A program made the position numbers and the translations under genes. A DNA stretch of 64,000 bases from Microbacterium ureisolvens (GTDB taxonomy: Bacteria > Actinomycetota > Actinomycetes > Actinomycetales > Microbacteriaceae): positions 124,001-188,000 of the forward strand of contig NZ_JAEUAX010000005.1 in NCBI RefSeq assembly GCF_019511645.1, read 5' to 3'. Below the pieces are notes generated by a model, which saw only the letters and a list, made by a program, of their open reading frames with translations, made no database searches and was not told the DNA's origin. How positions within the stretch are numbered: position 1 is the stretch's first letter; each line of letters opens with the position of its first letter. Shown piece by piece: positions 15,846 to 23,617 of the stretch.

Positions 15846-17993
15846 TCAGCCCAGCAGTTCGTAGCGCGACGGATCTGCGCCGAGCACGTGCTCGCCGAGG
15901 AACGCGAACACCGTCTCGTACCAGACGACGGCGTGCTGGGGCTTCAGAACCCAGTGGTTCTCGTCGGGGAAGTACAGGAAGCGGTGCGGCATGCGCCCCT
16001 GCTCGTCGGCGTGGTGCTCGGCGAGCTCCGACCACAGCCGCAGGCCCTCGCCGATCGGCACGCGGTAGTCCTTGTCGCCGTGCACCACGAGCAGGGGGGT
16101 GCGGATGTCGCGCACGAACCGGTGCGGCGAGTGCTCGATCATCGCCTCGGGCGTGAAGATCCGCTGCCAGTACTCCGAACTGTCGGTCGTCCCCGCGAAC
16201 TGATCGAGCGCCCACAGGCTCGCGTGCGTGACGATCGCGCGGAACCGGTCGGTGTGACCGGCGACCCAGTTGGCCATGTAGCCGCCGAACGATCCGCCCA
16301 TCGCGGCGGTGCGCGCCTCGTCGATGTCGTCGCGCGCCAGGGCGGCATCGGTGATCGAGAGCAGGTCGGTGTAGGGCTTTCCGCCCCAGCTGTTCCAGCC
16401 GCGCGCGATGAAGTCGAGGCCGTAGCCGGTCGACAGCGCGGGGTCGGGAAGCAGCACGGCGTACCCGCGGGCCACGGCGAGCAGCGGCGCCCAGCGCCAG
16501 CTCCACGCGTTCCAGCTGTTGAGCGGGCCGCCGTGGATCCACAGCAGCAGCGGCGCCGGCGCCTCCGCCGAGGCGCCCTCGGGCAGCAGCAGCCACCCGC
16601 GCACGCGCGCGCCGTCCTCGGCGGTGGTCTCGACCTCGGTGATCGACCCGGGTGCCGCAGGCGCCGGGGCGGGCGTCGCGAGCGGGGTGACCACGCCGTC
16701 CCGGGCGATGCGCACGGGGTGCGGCGGCACGCCCCACGACGAGCGGAGCGCGACGATCTCGCCCGTTCCGCGGTCGACCACGACGTTCGAGTAGGCGAAG
16801 TCGTCATCGGTGAGCTTCGCCGGCGCACCCGCGTCGAGGGGGATACGGAACACCGGACCACGGCCGTCGTCGTCGGCGGTGGCGATGAGCGCCGCGTCGT
16901 CGGCGGCGAACGCGAGGGACGAGGCCCAGCGATCCCACTCGGCGGCCACGCGACGTGGGTCGCCGCCGTCGATGCCCGCGACCCAGATCTCGTAGTCCGT
17001 GGGCGCGGCGGGGCTGCTCTTGACGGTGCGCAGGTACGCGAGGCGTGTTCCGTCGTGACTGATGGCCGGCATCTCGTAGTCGACACCGATCTCGTCGAAC
17101 AGCGTGGTGCGCTCGCCCGTCGCCGTGTCGATCGCGACGATCACGCGGCGGCCGGCGCGCTGCTCACGGTGCTCGAGCGACACGACGAGCGTCGACCCGT
17201 CCGGCGTGAGCGCGGCTTCGGCGTGGTCGAGCGACCGCACCGGCTTCGGAGTCAGGTCGCGCGGACGCGGCAGCGTCGGCGGGTACGGCTTCTCTTCGGA
17301 CGCGGATGCCGCGCCCTCGCCGTCAGCGCCGGGAGCCGCAGCATCGGTCTCCGACGCGTCCTGCGCCGCCGCGTCCGCCACGGCGGCCGCGATCGTGTCT
17401 TCGAGGGCGTCGATATCGATCGCGAGCAGGTGCGGCTCGCCGGGGCCCAGGTCGCGGTCCCAGTAGCGCACCGGGTAGGTGTCGTGCAGGATCGCCGACA
17501 CCTTCTTCTCCTTGCGCTTGGCGCGCAGCGCCGCCTCACCCTCGAGGGTCTCGGCGCCGGGCAGAAGGGATGCCGTGATCACGAGCCGTGCGGACGCGTC
17601 GGCGGTCGCGGCGATGCCGTCGACGCCGCCCGCCAGTCGAGTCACCGGCCGGGCCTCGCCGCCGGTGGCCGGCAGCAGCCACAGCTGACCCGACTCGTCG
17701 TCGGCTTCGGCATCGGCGTCGGGGCGGGCCGACACGAAGAGGATGTCGCCGTTCGCCGTGAAGGCCGCACCGGCCTCGCCCTTCGCCGACCGCGTCAGGC
17801 GTCGAGGCGTGCCTCCGCTCGTCGCCGGCACCGCCCATAGGGACCGGTCGTACCCGGTGCCGTCCTTCTTGAGCGCCGCGACGGTGAGCACCGCCGTCTT
17901 CCCGTCGGGCGAGAGGGCGAGTGCCTCCACCCGGGGAAGTGCGATGTAGTCGGTGAGCGAGTCGAAGGGCGTGGAGTTCGCGGGGGTCGACAT
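15846..17993 (-). CDS. S9-family peptidase (dipeptidyl/acylaminoacyl peptidase type)
   Basis: This is a large serine peptidase of 715 residues with no signal peptide, so it is cytosolic. The N-terminal two-thirds is a beta-propeller with repeated ALSPDG and SHDGTRLAY blade motifs. The C-terminal third is the alpha/beta hydrolase domain, with nucleophile GGSFGG near residue 568, Asp in HGDKDYRVP near 641, and His in DENHW near 678. An Ala/Ser/Glu-rich linker lies near residues 205-235. A TAGCGT box at 18000-18005 is 6 bases before the ATG. It probably trims short peptides. Confidence 0.92.
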   Translation of the reverse strand: MSTPANSTPFDSLTDYIALPRVEALALSPDGKTAVLTVAALKKDGTGYDRSLWAVPATSGGTPRRLTRSAKGEAGAAFTANGDILFVSARPDADAEADDESGQLWLLPATGGEARPVTRLAGGVDGIAATADASARLVITASLLPGAETLEGEAALRAKRKEKKVSAILHDTYPVRYWDRDLGPGEPHLLAIDIDALEDTIAAAVADAAAQDASETDAAAPGADGEGAASASEEKPYPPTLPRPRDLTPKPVRSLDHAEAALTPDGSTLVVSLEHREQRAGRRVIVAIDTATGERTTLFDEIGVDYEMPAISHDGTRLAYLRTVKSSPAAPTDYEIWVAGIDGGDPRRVAAEWDRWASSLAFAADDAALIATADDDGRGPVFRIPLDAGAPAKLTDDDFAYSNVVVDRGTGEIVALRSSWGVPPHPVRIARDGVVTPLATPAPAPAAPGSITEVETTAEDGARVRGWLLLPEGASAEAPAPLLLWIHGGPLNSWNAWSWRWAPLLAVARGYAVLLPDPALSTGYGLDFIARGWNSWGGKPYTDLLSITDAALARDDIDEARTAAMGGSFGGYMANWVAGHTDRFRAIVTHASLWALDQFAGTTDSSEYWQRIFTPEAMIEHSPHRFVRDIRTPLLVVHGDKDYRVPIGEGLRLWSELAEHHADEQGRMPHRFLYFPDENHWVLKPQHAVVWYETVFAFLGEHVLGADPSRYELLG

Positions 17994-18037
17994 GGCTCCA
18001 CGCTAACCGACGCGTCCGCCCCGGGAAGGCGCCCCCG

Positions 18038-18916
18038 TCAGCACCACTGGGTGAGCTTGTCGGGGTTGCGCATGATGAAGACGTCGGTGATCCGGGCTCC
18101 CCGCACCTCGAGCGTCACCAGCGCGTCGGGCACGTCGTGGACCGTCGCGAGGAAGCCGAGGCCGTCGGGCGTCTGGACCGGGACGAGCACGGCGTCAGGA
18201 AGCAGACGTGGCAGGCCGAGAAGGAATCGTCCGACCCGGTCGGCGCCGCGCACCGGCCGCAGCGCCGCCGAGACGCGTCCGCCGCCGTCGGAGCGGAGCA
18301 CGACACCGGGATCGAGCACGGTGACGAGGGCGTCGAGATCACCCGTGGTCGCCGCCTGGGCGAAGGCGCGTGCGACCGCATCGTGCTGTTCCGGTGAGGC
18401 CGCTCCCGCACGATGCTCGCGCACGCGCCGTCGCGCCTGGGACGCGAGCTGACGCACGGCGTCCGGACTCCGCCCCACCGTCTCCGCGATCTCGGCGAAC
18501 GGGACGCCGAAGACGTCATGCAGCACGAACGCGACGCGCTCCGCGGGCGTGAGCGACTCGAGCAGCACGAGGAGGGCCATCGAGACGGAGTCGTCGAGCG
18601 TGACCTGCTCGATCGGGTCGATCGGAGCGGATGCCACGAGCGGCGAGTCCTGCGGCACCGGCTCGGGCAGCCACTCCCCCACGTAGCGCTCGCGCCGGGC
18701 GCGCGCCGAACCCAGCATGTCGAGGCACACGCGCCCCGCGACCCGCGTGAGCCACGCGGCGGGGTTGCGGATCGCGGCACGCTCCGCGTCCGAGAGTCGC
18801 AGCCAGCGGACGTAGGTCTCCTGCACGGCGTCCTCGGCGTCGGCCACGGTGCCGAGCATGCGGTAGCAGAGGCCGAGCAGGGCGCGGCGTTCGGTCTCGA
18901 CGTCGTCGGTGGGCAT
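18038..18916 (-). CDS. ECF41-family RNA polymerase sigma factor
   Basis: The protein has 292 residues. Sigma region 2 spans about residues 8-75 (CYRMLGTVADAEDAVQETYVRW) and region 4 about 110-165 (PAERVAFVLHDVFGVPFAEIAE). A SnoaL/NTF2-like C-terminal domain carries the ECF41 marks DGGGR near residue 202 and NPDKL at the extreme end. In this family the C-terminal domain controls activity instead of a separate anti-sigma factor. The divergent gene at 19043 encodes an NAD(P)-binding oxidoreductase, the usual ECF41 partner class, and the shared promoter region has mirrored ECF41-like sites. Confidence 0.93.
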   Translation of the reverse strand: MPTDDVETERRALLGLCYRMLGTVADAEDAVQETYVRWLRLSDAERAAIRNPAAWLTRVAGRVCLDMLGSARARRERYVGEWLPEPVPQDSPLVASAPIDPIEQVTLDDSVSMALLVLLESLTPAERVAFVLHDVFGVPFAEIAETVGRSPDAVRQLASQARRRVREHRAGAASPEQHDAVARAFAQAATTGDLDALVTVLDPGVVLRSDGGGRVSAALRPVRGADRVGRFLLGLPRLLPDAVLVPVQTPDGLGFLATVHDVPDALVTLEVRGARITDVFIMRNPDKLTQWC

Positions 18917-18940
18917 CCGTGGTCCTCTCTCTCGATCTTC

Positions 18941-18999
18941 GACGAGGCACGCGAGCGGAATGTGAGCCGTGCTCTCACATTCTCGCGCTCCGCGTCGTC
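18941..18999. promoter_or_regulatory. Mirrored ECF41-type divergent promoters
   Basis: GAATGTGAG (18958-18966) and CTCACATTC (18974-18982) form a 9-bp perfect dyad. On the plus strand, TCTCACA (18973-18979) is followed after exactly 16 bases by CGTC (18996-18999). On the minus strand, GCTCACA is followed after exactly 16 bases by CGTC (18944-18941). Published ECF41 promoters have TGTCACA and CGTC boxes, so both the sigma gene and the oxidoreductase gene appear to be targets. Confidence 0.75.
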
Positions 19000-19042
19000 G
19001 GACTATCGAGAGCCCCCGGCTGGGGACGAAAGGAGCAATGCC

Positions 19043-19786
19043 ATGAGGATCGCGGTCGCCGGAGGAACGGGCGTCGTCGGAAGCCACGTCGTGGAGGCGC
19101 TGCGCGCGGATGGGCACGACCCGATCGTGCTCAGCCGTCGCACGGGCGTCGACCTCACCACGGGAGCAGGACTCGACGCTGCGCTCGACGACGTCGACGC
19201 GGTGATCGACACCGCGAACGTCACGACCGTGTCGGCCGCGGTCGCCACCCGGTTCTTCGAAGCGGCGACGGGCAATCTCGTGTCGGCGGCAGGCCGGGCG
19301 GGCGTCGCGCATGTCGCGCTGCTGTCGATCGTGGGGATCGACCGGATCCCGCACGACTACCTCGCGGGAAAGCTCGCACAGGAGCGCGTGGTCGAGGAGG
19401 GCGGCGTGCCGTGGACGATCCTGCGCGCGACCCAGTTCCACGAGTTCGCGGGCCAGGTGTTCGACCGCGCGAAGATCGGCCCCCTCCACGTCGCGCCTCG
19501 CGGGCGGGTGCAGCCGGTCGCGGCCCGCGAGGTGGGCACGCACCTCGCTGCGCTGGCTGCGGGCGCCCCGCAGGGACGATCCGCCGACCTCGCAGGGCCG
19601 CGCGAGGAGCGCCTCGACGACATGATCAAGGCGTACGCACGGCGCACCGGGCACGGCGGCTGGATCCCCTCGGTCAGCCTGCCCGGCGGGCAGATGAAGG
19701 GCATGCGGACGGGGCTCGGCCTCCCCGGGCCGGGGGCGGTACTGGGCAGCCAGACCTTCGCGGAGTGGCTCGCCGAGCTCCCCTGA
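19043..19786 (+). CDS. NAD(P)-binding oxidoreductase (ECF41 partner)
   Basis: This is an atypical short-chain dehydrogenase or NmrA-like protein of 247 residues. The Rossmann motif GGTGVVG is at residues 7-13, followed by VVEALRADGHD and SRRTGVDLT. The central ERVVEEGGVPWTILRATQFHEF segment is typical of the NAD(P)H-binding YwnB/NmrA group. It is transcribed away from the ECF41 sigma gene and has an ECF41-like promoter at 18973-18999. AAAGGAG precedes the ATG. The substrate is unknown. Confidence 0.88.
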   Translation: MRIAVAGGTGVVGSHVVEALRADGHDPIVLSRRTGVDLTTGAGLDAALDDVDAVIDTANVTTVSAAVATRFFEAATGNLVSAAGRAGVAHVALLSIVGIDRIPHDYLAGKLAQERVVEEGGVPWTILRATQFHEFAGQVFDRAKIGPLHVAPRGRVQPVAAREVGTHLAALAAGAPQGRSADLAGPREERLDDMIKAYARRTGHGGWIPSVSLPGGQMKGMRTGLGLPGPGAVLGSQTFAEWLAELP

Positions 19787-19867
19787 GCGACACGGCGGGT
19801 ATCGTGCGGCTGGGCCCGGCGGGTCTACGCTGAGCGGGGGTTCGGGTCACACGCACCAGGAGGACTC

Positions 19868-20614
19868 GTGAGACTCGCCATCGCCGGCGGTACGGGGATG
19901 ACCGGCGGGCACATCACCGAGATCGCGCGCGGTCGCGGCCATGACATCGTCGTGCTGTCCCGCAGCACGGGGGTGGAGCTGCTGAGCGGCGCGGGCCTGG
20001 CCGGTACCCTCGACGGGGTCGACGCGCTGATCGACGTCACGAACGTGACGACCGCGAAGCCCGACGTGTCGGTGATGTTCTTCGCCGGCGCCACGAAGAG
20101 CCTGCTCGCGGCCGAGCGGCGAGCACAGGTCGCGCACCACCTGGTGCTGACCATCGTCGGTGCCGAGGCCGCTCCGGACGGCTACTACGCCGGGAAGCTG
20201 GTGCAGGAGCGGCTGGTCGCGGAGGGCGACGTGCCGTGGACGATCCTGCGCACGACGCAGTTCCACGAGTATGCGGCGATGATGTACCACCGAGGTCATG
20301 CCGGTGCGCACGTCGCACCCTCCGGCCGGGTGCAGCCGATCGCCGCGCGCGAGGTCGCGGCGCACCTCGTCGACCTCGCCGAGCAGGGCCCCGCGGGCCG
20401 AACGACCGACCTCGGCGGACCACAGGAGGAGAGCCTCGCCGACATGGTGCACCGCTACGCGCACGCGATCGGCCATCGCGCGCCGATTCCCGTGGTGAAC
20501 ACCCCCGGCGCCATCGGCCGTGCGCTCCGGTCGGGCGCGCTGCTTCCCGGTCCCGGCGCGCTGCGCGGCACCCAGACGTTCGCCGAGTGGCTCGACGCCC
20601 TCCCCGACGCCTGA
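19868..20614 (+). CDS. NAD(P)-binding oxidoreductase, tandem paralogue
   Basis: This 248-residue protein is a clear paralogue of the preceding gene: GGTGMTG at residues 7-13, VPWTILRTTQFHEY in the middle, and GTQTFAEWLDALP at the end, matching GSQTFAEWLAELP. It has a GTG start with CAGGAGGACTC upstream, 82 bp after its paralogue. The pair looks like a tandem duplication within the ECF41 module. The substrate is unknown. Confidence 0.87.
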   Translation: MRLAIAGGTGMTGGHITEIARGRGHDIVVLSRSTGVELLSGAGLAGTLDGVDALIDVTNVTTAKPDVSVMFFAGATKSLLAAERRAQVAHHLVLTIVGAEAAPDGYYAGKLVQERLVAEGDVPWTILRTTQFHEYAAMMYHRGHAGAHVAPSGRVQPIAAREVAAHLVDLAEQGPAGRTTDLGGPQEESLADMVHRYAHAIGHRAPIPVVNTPGAIGRALRSGALLPGPGALRGTQTFAEWLDALPDA

Positions 20615-20619
20615 ACCGT

Positions 20620-20664
20620 GACGGATGCTGCCCCCGGCGCAGTGCGCCGGGGGCAGCATCCGTC
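20620..20664. terminator. Bidirectional terminator, 21-bp perfect stem
   Basis: Arms 20620-20640 and 20644-20664 are exact reverse complements around AGT. They separate convergent genes. The outer ends are GACGGATGCTGC and its complement. Confidence 0.88.
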
Positions 20665-20666
20665 GA

Positions 20667-21500
20667 TCACATCTCTTCGTGGGTGAGCGGGTCGCCGTCC
20701 CACAGACGGCCGCGTTCGAGCGCGCTGATGGCGGCGAGCTGATCGTCGGTGAGGGTGAAGCCGAAGACGTCGGCGTTCTCGCGCTGCCGGTCGGGGTCGG
20801 CGGACTTCGGGATGGGCGTGCTCCCGAGCTGCGTGTGCCAGCGCAGCACCACCTGCGTCGGGGTGACGTCGTGGACCGCGGCCAGCTCGGTGAGGATCTG
20901 CTCGGTGAGCAGCTCGCTGCGTCTCGCGAGCGGGCTCCAGCTCTCGGTGCGGATTCCGTGGGTCGCGTGGAATGCGCGCAGCTTCTCCTGCGGGAAGTAC
21001 GGGTGCAGCTCCACCTGGTTCACGGCGGGAACGACACCCGTCTCCTCGATGAGCTCGGTGAGCTGGTCCTCGGTGAAGTTCGACACGCCGATCGAACGCA
21101 CCAGACCCTGCTCCCGCGCCTCGACCAGGCCGCGCCACGTGTCGACGTACTTCCCGACGCTCGGGTTCGGCCAGTGGATCAGCTGCAGGTCGATGCGGTC
21201 GATGCCCAGCAGATCGAGCGAGCCCTTGATGCTGTCGATCGCCTCCTGCCGGCCGTGGTGGCGTCCGGGAATCTTCGAGGCGACGAGCAGCTCGCGGCGG
21301 TCGACGCCGCTGCGGCGCACCGCTTCGCCGACCTCGCGCTCGTTCTCGTAGTTGACGGCGGTGTCGAGCAGGCGGTATCCGGAATCGATCGCCGCGACGA
21401 TGGCGGCGATCCCCTCCTCGCCCCGCAGGTTGTAGGTGCCGAGTCCCAGCTCGGGGAACCAGGTGCCGTCGTTCAGGGTGACAGTGGGGATCGCGCTCAT
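20667..21500 (-). CDS. Aldo/keto reductase
   Basis: This is an NADPH-dependent carbonyl reductase of 277 residues, close to the AKR5 (2,5-diketo-D-gluconate reductase) group. The catalytic tetrad is visible: Asp in LLDTAVNYENE, Tyr in the same segment, Lys in VASKIPGRHH, and His in LQLIHWPNP. The C-terminal KSADPDRQRENADVFGF binds the NADPH phosphate. I use the ATG at 21500. The frame is open further upstream but shows no homology there. Confidence 0.92.
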   Translation of the reverse strand: MSAIPTVTLNDGTWFPELGLGTYNLRGEEGIAAIVAAIDSGYRLLDTAVNYENEREVGEAVRRSGVDRRELLVASKIPGRHHGRQEAIDSIKGSLDLLGIDRIDLQLIHWPNPSVGKYVDTWRGLVEAREQGLVRSIGVSNFTEDQLTELIEETGVVPAVNQVELHPYFPQEKLRAFHATHGIRTESWSPLARRSELLTEQILTELAAVHDVTPTQVVLRWHTQLGSTPIPKSADPDRQRENADVFGFTLTDDQLAAISALERGRLWDGDPLTHEEM

Positions 21501-21553
21501 AGGTCCATCCTGGCCCTGTTCCCCCGTGCGCTCCCCGCGTCGTGCACGCGGCG

Positions 21554-21772
21554 TCACGGACGATCGTCGACGTCGAGGGTGCCCTCGGTCGCCGCACGCT
21601 CGTCAGCGGCCGCGCTGTCGATGCGGTCGTCGTCGAGGTCGGGATCCAGCGGGCGGTCGTCTTCGAGTGCCGGATCGAGCATCCCGTCCGCGTCGTCAGC
21701 GGTGCCGTCCGCGATGGTCGGATCGTCGTCGTCGCCGAGGGGTGCGGGGATGAGCGGAGGCTGATTGGTCAT
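21554..21772 (-). CDS. Small acidic hypothetical protein, 72 aa
   Basis: The protein is very acidic, with many Asp residues including a DDDD run, proline-rich at the start and probably disordered. AAAGGAG lies at the right distance before the ATG. I do not recognise it. It ends 53 bp before the aldo/keto reductase start on the same strand. Confidence 0.6.
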   Translation of the reverse strand: MTNQPPLIPAPLGDDDDPTIADGTADDADGMLDPALEDDRPLDPDLDDDRIDSAAADERAATEGTLDVDDRP

Positions 21773-21852
21773 GGTCTGCTCCTTTCGCTGTCCCGAACGT
21801 ACGTGAGCACGCCCCGAGGAGCCGAGGGGCTTGTGCCGCCGTGCCCGCACGG

Positions 21853-22482
21853 CTACGAGGCCACCGCCACCGATCCCGGCCTTGCCCCGACGAGTGCCTC
21901 CGCTGCCCGGGCCGTGCGTGCCGCGAACCGCGTGGTGTCGGTGCCGCGGGCGAGGGACTGCGCGTTCAGTCCGTCGATCATGCCGATGAGCTCCCACGCC
22001 ACCTCGCCCGGCTCGGCCGTCGAGAAGGCCCCGGTGCGGCATCCGTCCTCGATGATCGACTCGACCAGCGTCTGCCAGCGCTCCATCTGCGCCCGGACGG
22101 CGAGGGCGAGGGCGTCGTTGCGGCGGGCCATGGCCCAGCCCTCGACCCACACCACGGTCATTTCTTCGCGCCCGCCGTTCATGAGCGTGTCCATGAGGGC
22201 CCCGAGTCGGGCCGCCGGATCGGCGACCGCGCCGACCATCCGTTCGACGTCCTTCACCTCCTCGTCGACGAGGTCGGCGTAGACGCGCGCCACGAGGTCG
22301 TCCATAGACGGCTGGTAGTGCGCGACCAGGCCGGACGCGACCCCCGCCCGCTCCGCCACGGCGCGCAGGGTGAGGGCGCTCAGTCCCTGGTCGCGCGCGA
22401 TCGCGGTCGCCGCCGCGACGATCTCGGCGGCCCGTTCGGCGGGAGCCTTGCGGGTGCGGGGGCGGGACGATGTGCTTGACAT
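21853..22482 (-). CDS. TetR-family regulator, BetI-like
   Basis: This 209-residue repressor has an N-terminal TetR helix-turn-helix (LTLRAVAERAGVASGLVAHYQPSMDDL, about residues 37-63) and a helical ligand domain. The HTH resembles the BetI group. It is divergent from the agmatine deiminase-amidase-C45 operon. A perfect dyad at 22510-22527 lies between them, so it probably represses that operon and itself. The ligand may be an amine or guanidine substrate, by inference from context. Confidence 0.87.
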   Translation of the reverse strand: MSSTSSRPRTRKAPAERAAEIVAAATAIARDQGLSALTLRAVAERAGVASGLVAHYQPSMDDLVARVYADLVDEEVKDVERMVGAVADPAARLGALMDTLMNGGREEMTVVWVEGWAMARRNDALALAVRAQMERWQTLVESIIEDGCRTGAFSTAEPGEVAWELIGMIDGLNAQSLARGTDTTRFAARTARAAEALVGARPGSVAVAS

Positions 22483-22509
22483 GGTTTCGCCAGCATAGGT
22501 ATCTTTCCT

Positions 22510-22527
22510 ATTGATCGCTAGATCAAT
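22510..22527. promoter_or_regulatory. Candidate TetR operator
   Basis: ATTGATC-GCTA-GATCAAT is a perfect 7-bp inverted repeat in an AT-rich patch between the divergent TetR gene and the agmatine deiminase operon. A TATGCT box on the minus strand lies between it and the TetR ATG. Confidence 0.65.
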
Positions 22528-22582
22528 TACTCCGCGAGGCGCATTCGCCGTCGTCGCGACACCGCCGAACGAAGGGGCGACG

Positions 22583-23617
22583 ATGGCCTGGAGGATGCCG
22601 CACGAGGGCGATCCGCACGAACGCACATGGATGGCCTTCCCCAACGAGGGGCCGACGCTCGGCGACGACCCCGCCGAGCAGGAGCGCTTCTATGCCGCGT
22701 GGAGCGCGGTGGCGAACGCGGTCGCCGACTTCGAGCCGGTGACGATGCTCGTCGATCCGTCGAAGGCCGAGCGCGCCCGGCGCATGCTCGACTCCGCGAT
22801 CGACCTCGTCGAGACGCCGGTGGACGAGTTCTGGTTCCGCGACCACGGCCCCACGTTCGTCATCGACGACGACCGCCCCGGCGCCCTCGGCGCCGTGGAC
22901 TGGATCTTCAACGGCTGGGGCGCGCCGGAGTGGGCATCGTGGGAGAAGGCCGCGCAGCACGCGCGCTTCACCGCCGACCTCGTCGGCGCCGAGGTCGTGA
23001 GCTCGCTGCTCGTCAACGAGGGCGGCGGCATCCACGTCGACGGCGAGGGCACCGTCCTCGTCACCGAGACCGTGCAGCTCGATCCGCGCCGCAACCGCTT
23101 CGCCGACAGAGCACGCGTCGAGGAAGAGCTCGCCCGCACGATCGGCGCCGCCAAGGCCGTCTGGCTGCCGCGCGGCCTCACCCGCGACTACGACGAGTTC
23201 GGCACGAACGGCCACGTCGACATCGTGGCCACGATCCCGACGCCCGGTCGCGTCCTCCTTCACACGCAGCAGAATCCCGATCATCCCGACTTCGAGGTCT
23301 CGCGCGAACTGCGCGCGTTCCTGTCGGCTGAGACGGATGCCGCGGGCCGCACCTTCGAGATCATCGACCTCCCCGCCCCCGAGACCCTCCGCGACCACGA
23401 GGGGTTCGTCGACTACAGCTACGTCAACCATCTCGTGGTGAACGGCGGGATCATCGCGTGCGGCTTCGGCGAGGAGCGTGCCGACGCGCGGGCGCGCGAC
23501 ATCCTCGAGGCCGCCTACCCCGGGCGCCGGGCGGTGACGGTCGACGCCCGCCAGATCTTCGCCGGCGGCGGCGGCATCCACTGCATCACCCAGCAGCAGC
23601 CGGCGGTCGCCCGATGA
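22583..23617 (+). CDS. Agmatine deiminase family protein
   Basis: This is a guanidino-group-modifying enzyme of the peptidyl-arginine deiminase fold, 344 residues. By family it converts agmatine to N-carbamoylputrescine. Visible features are WFRDHGPTF, a conserved GHVD segment with the catalytic His, and GGGGIHCITQQQP near the C-terminus, whose Cys (about residue 333) is the nucleophile. I use the ATG at 22583 with GAAGGGG upstream. The stop overlaps the amidase start (ATGA), so it is coupled to the next gene. Confidence 0.88.
   Translation: MAWRMPHEGDPHERTWMAFPNEGPTLGDDPAEQERFYAAWSAVANAVADFEPVTMLVDPSKAERARRMLDSAIDLVETPVDEFWFRDHGPTFVIDDDRPGALGAVDWIFNGWGAPEWASWEKAAQHARFTADLVGAEVVSSLLVNEGGGIHVDGEGTVLVTETVQLDPRRNRFADRARVEEELARTIGAAKAVWLPRGLTRDYDEFGTNGHVDIVATIPTPGRVLLHTQQNPDHPDFEVSRELRAFLSAETDAAGRTFEIIDLPAPETLRDHEGFVDYSYVNHLVVNGGIIACGFGEERADARARDILEAAYPGRRAVTVDARQIFAGGGGIHCITQQQPAVAR

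Noticed and set aside
19043..20614. The two NAD(P)-binding genes as an assembly artefact
   Set aside because: They are clearly diverged at many residues throughout and have different starts, so they are true tandem paralogues.
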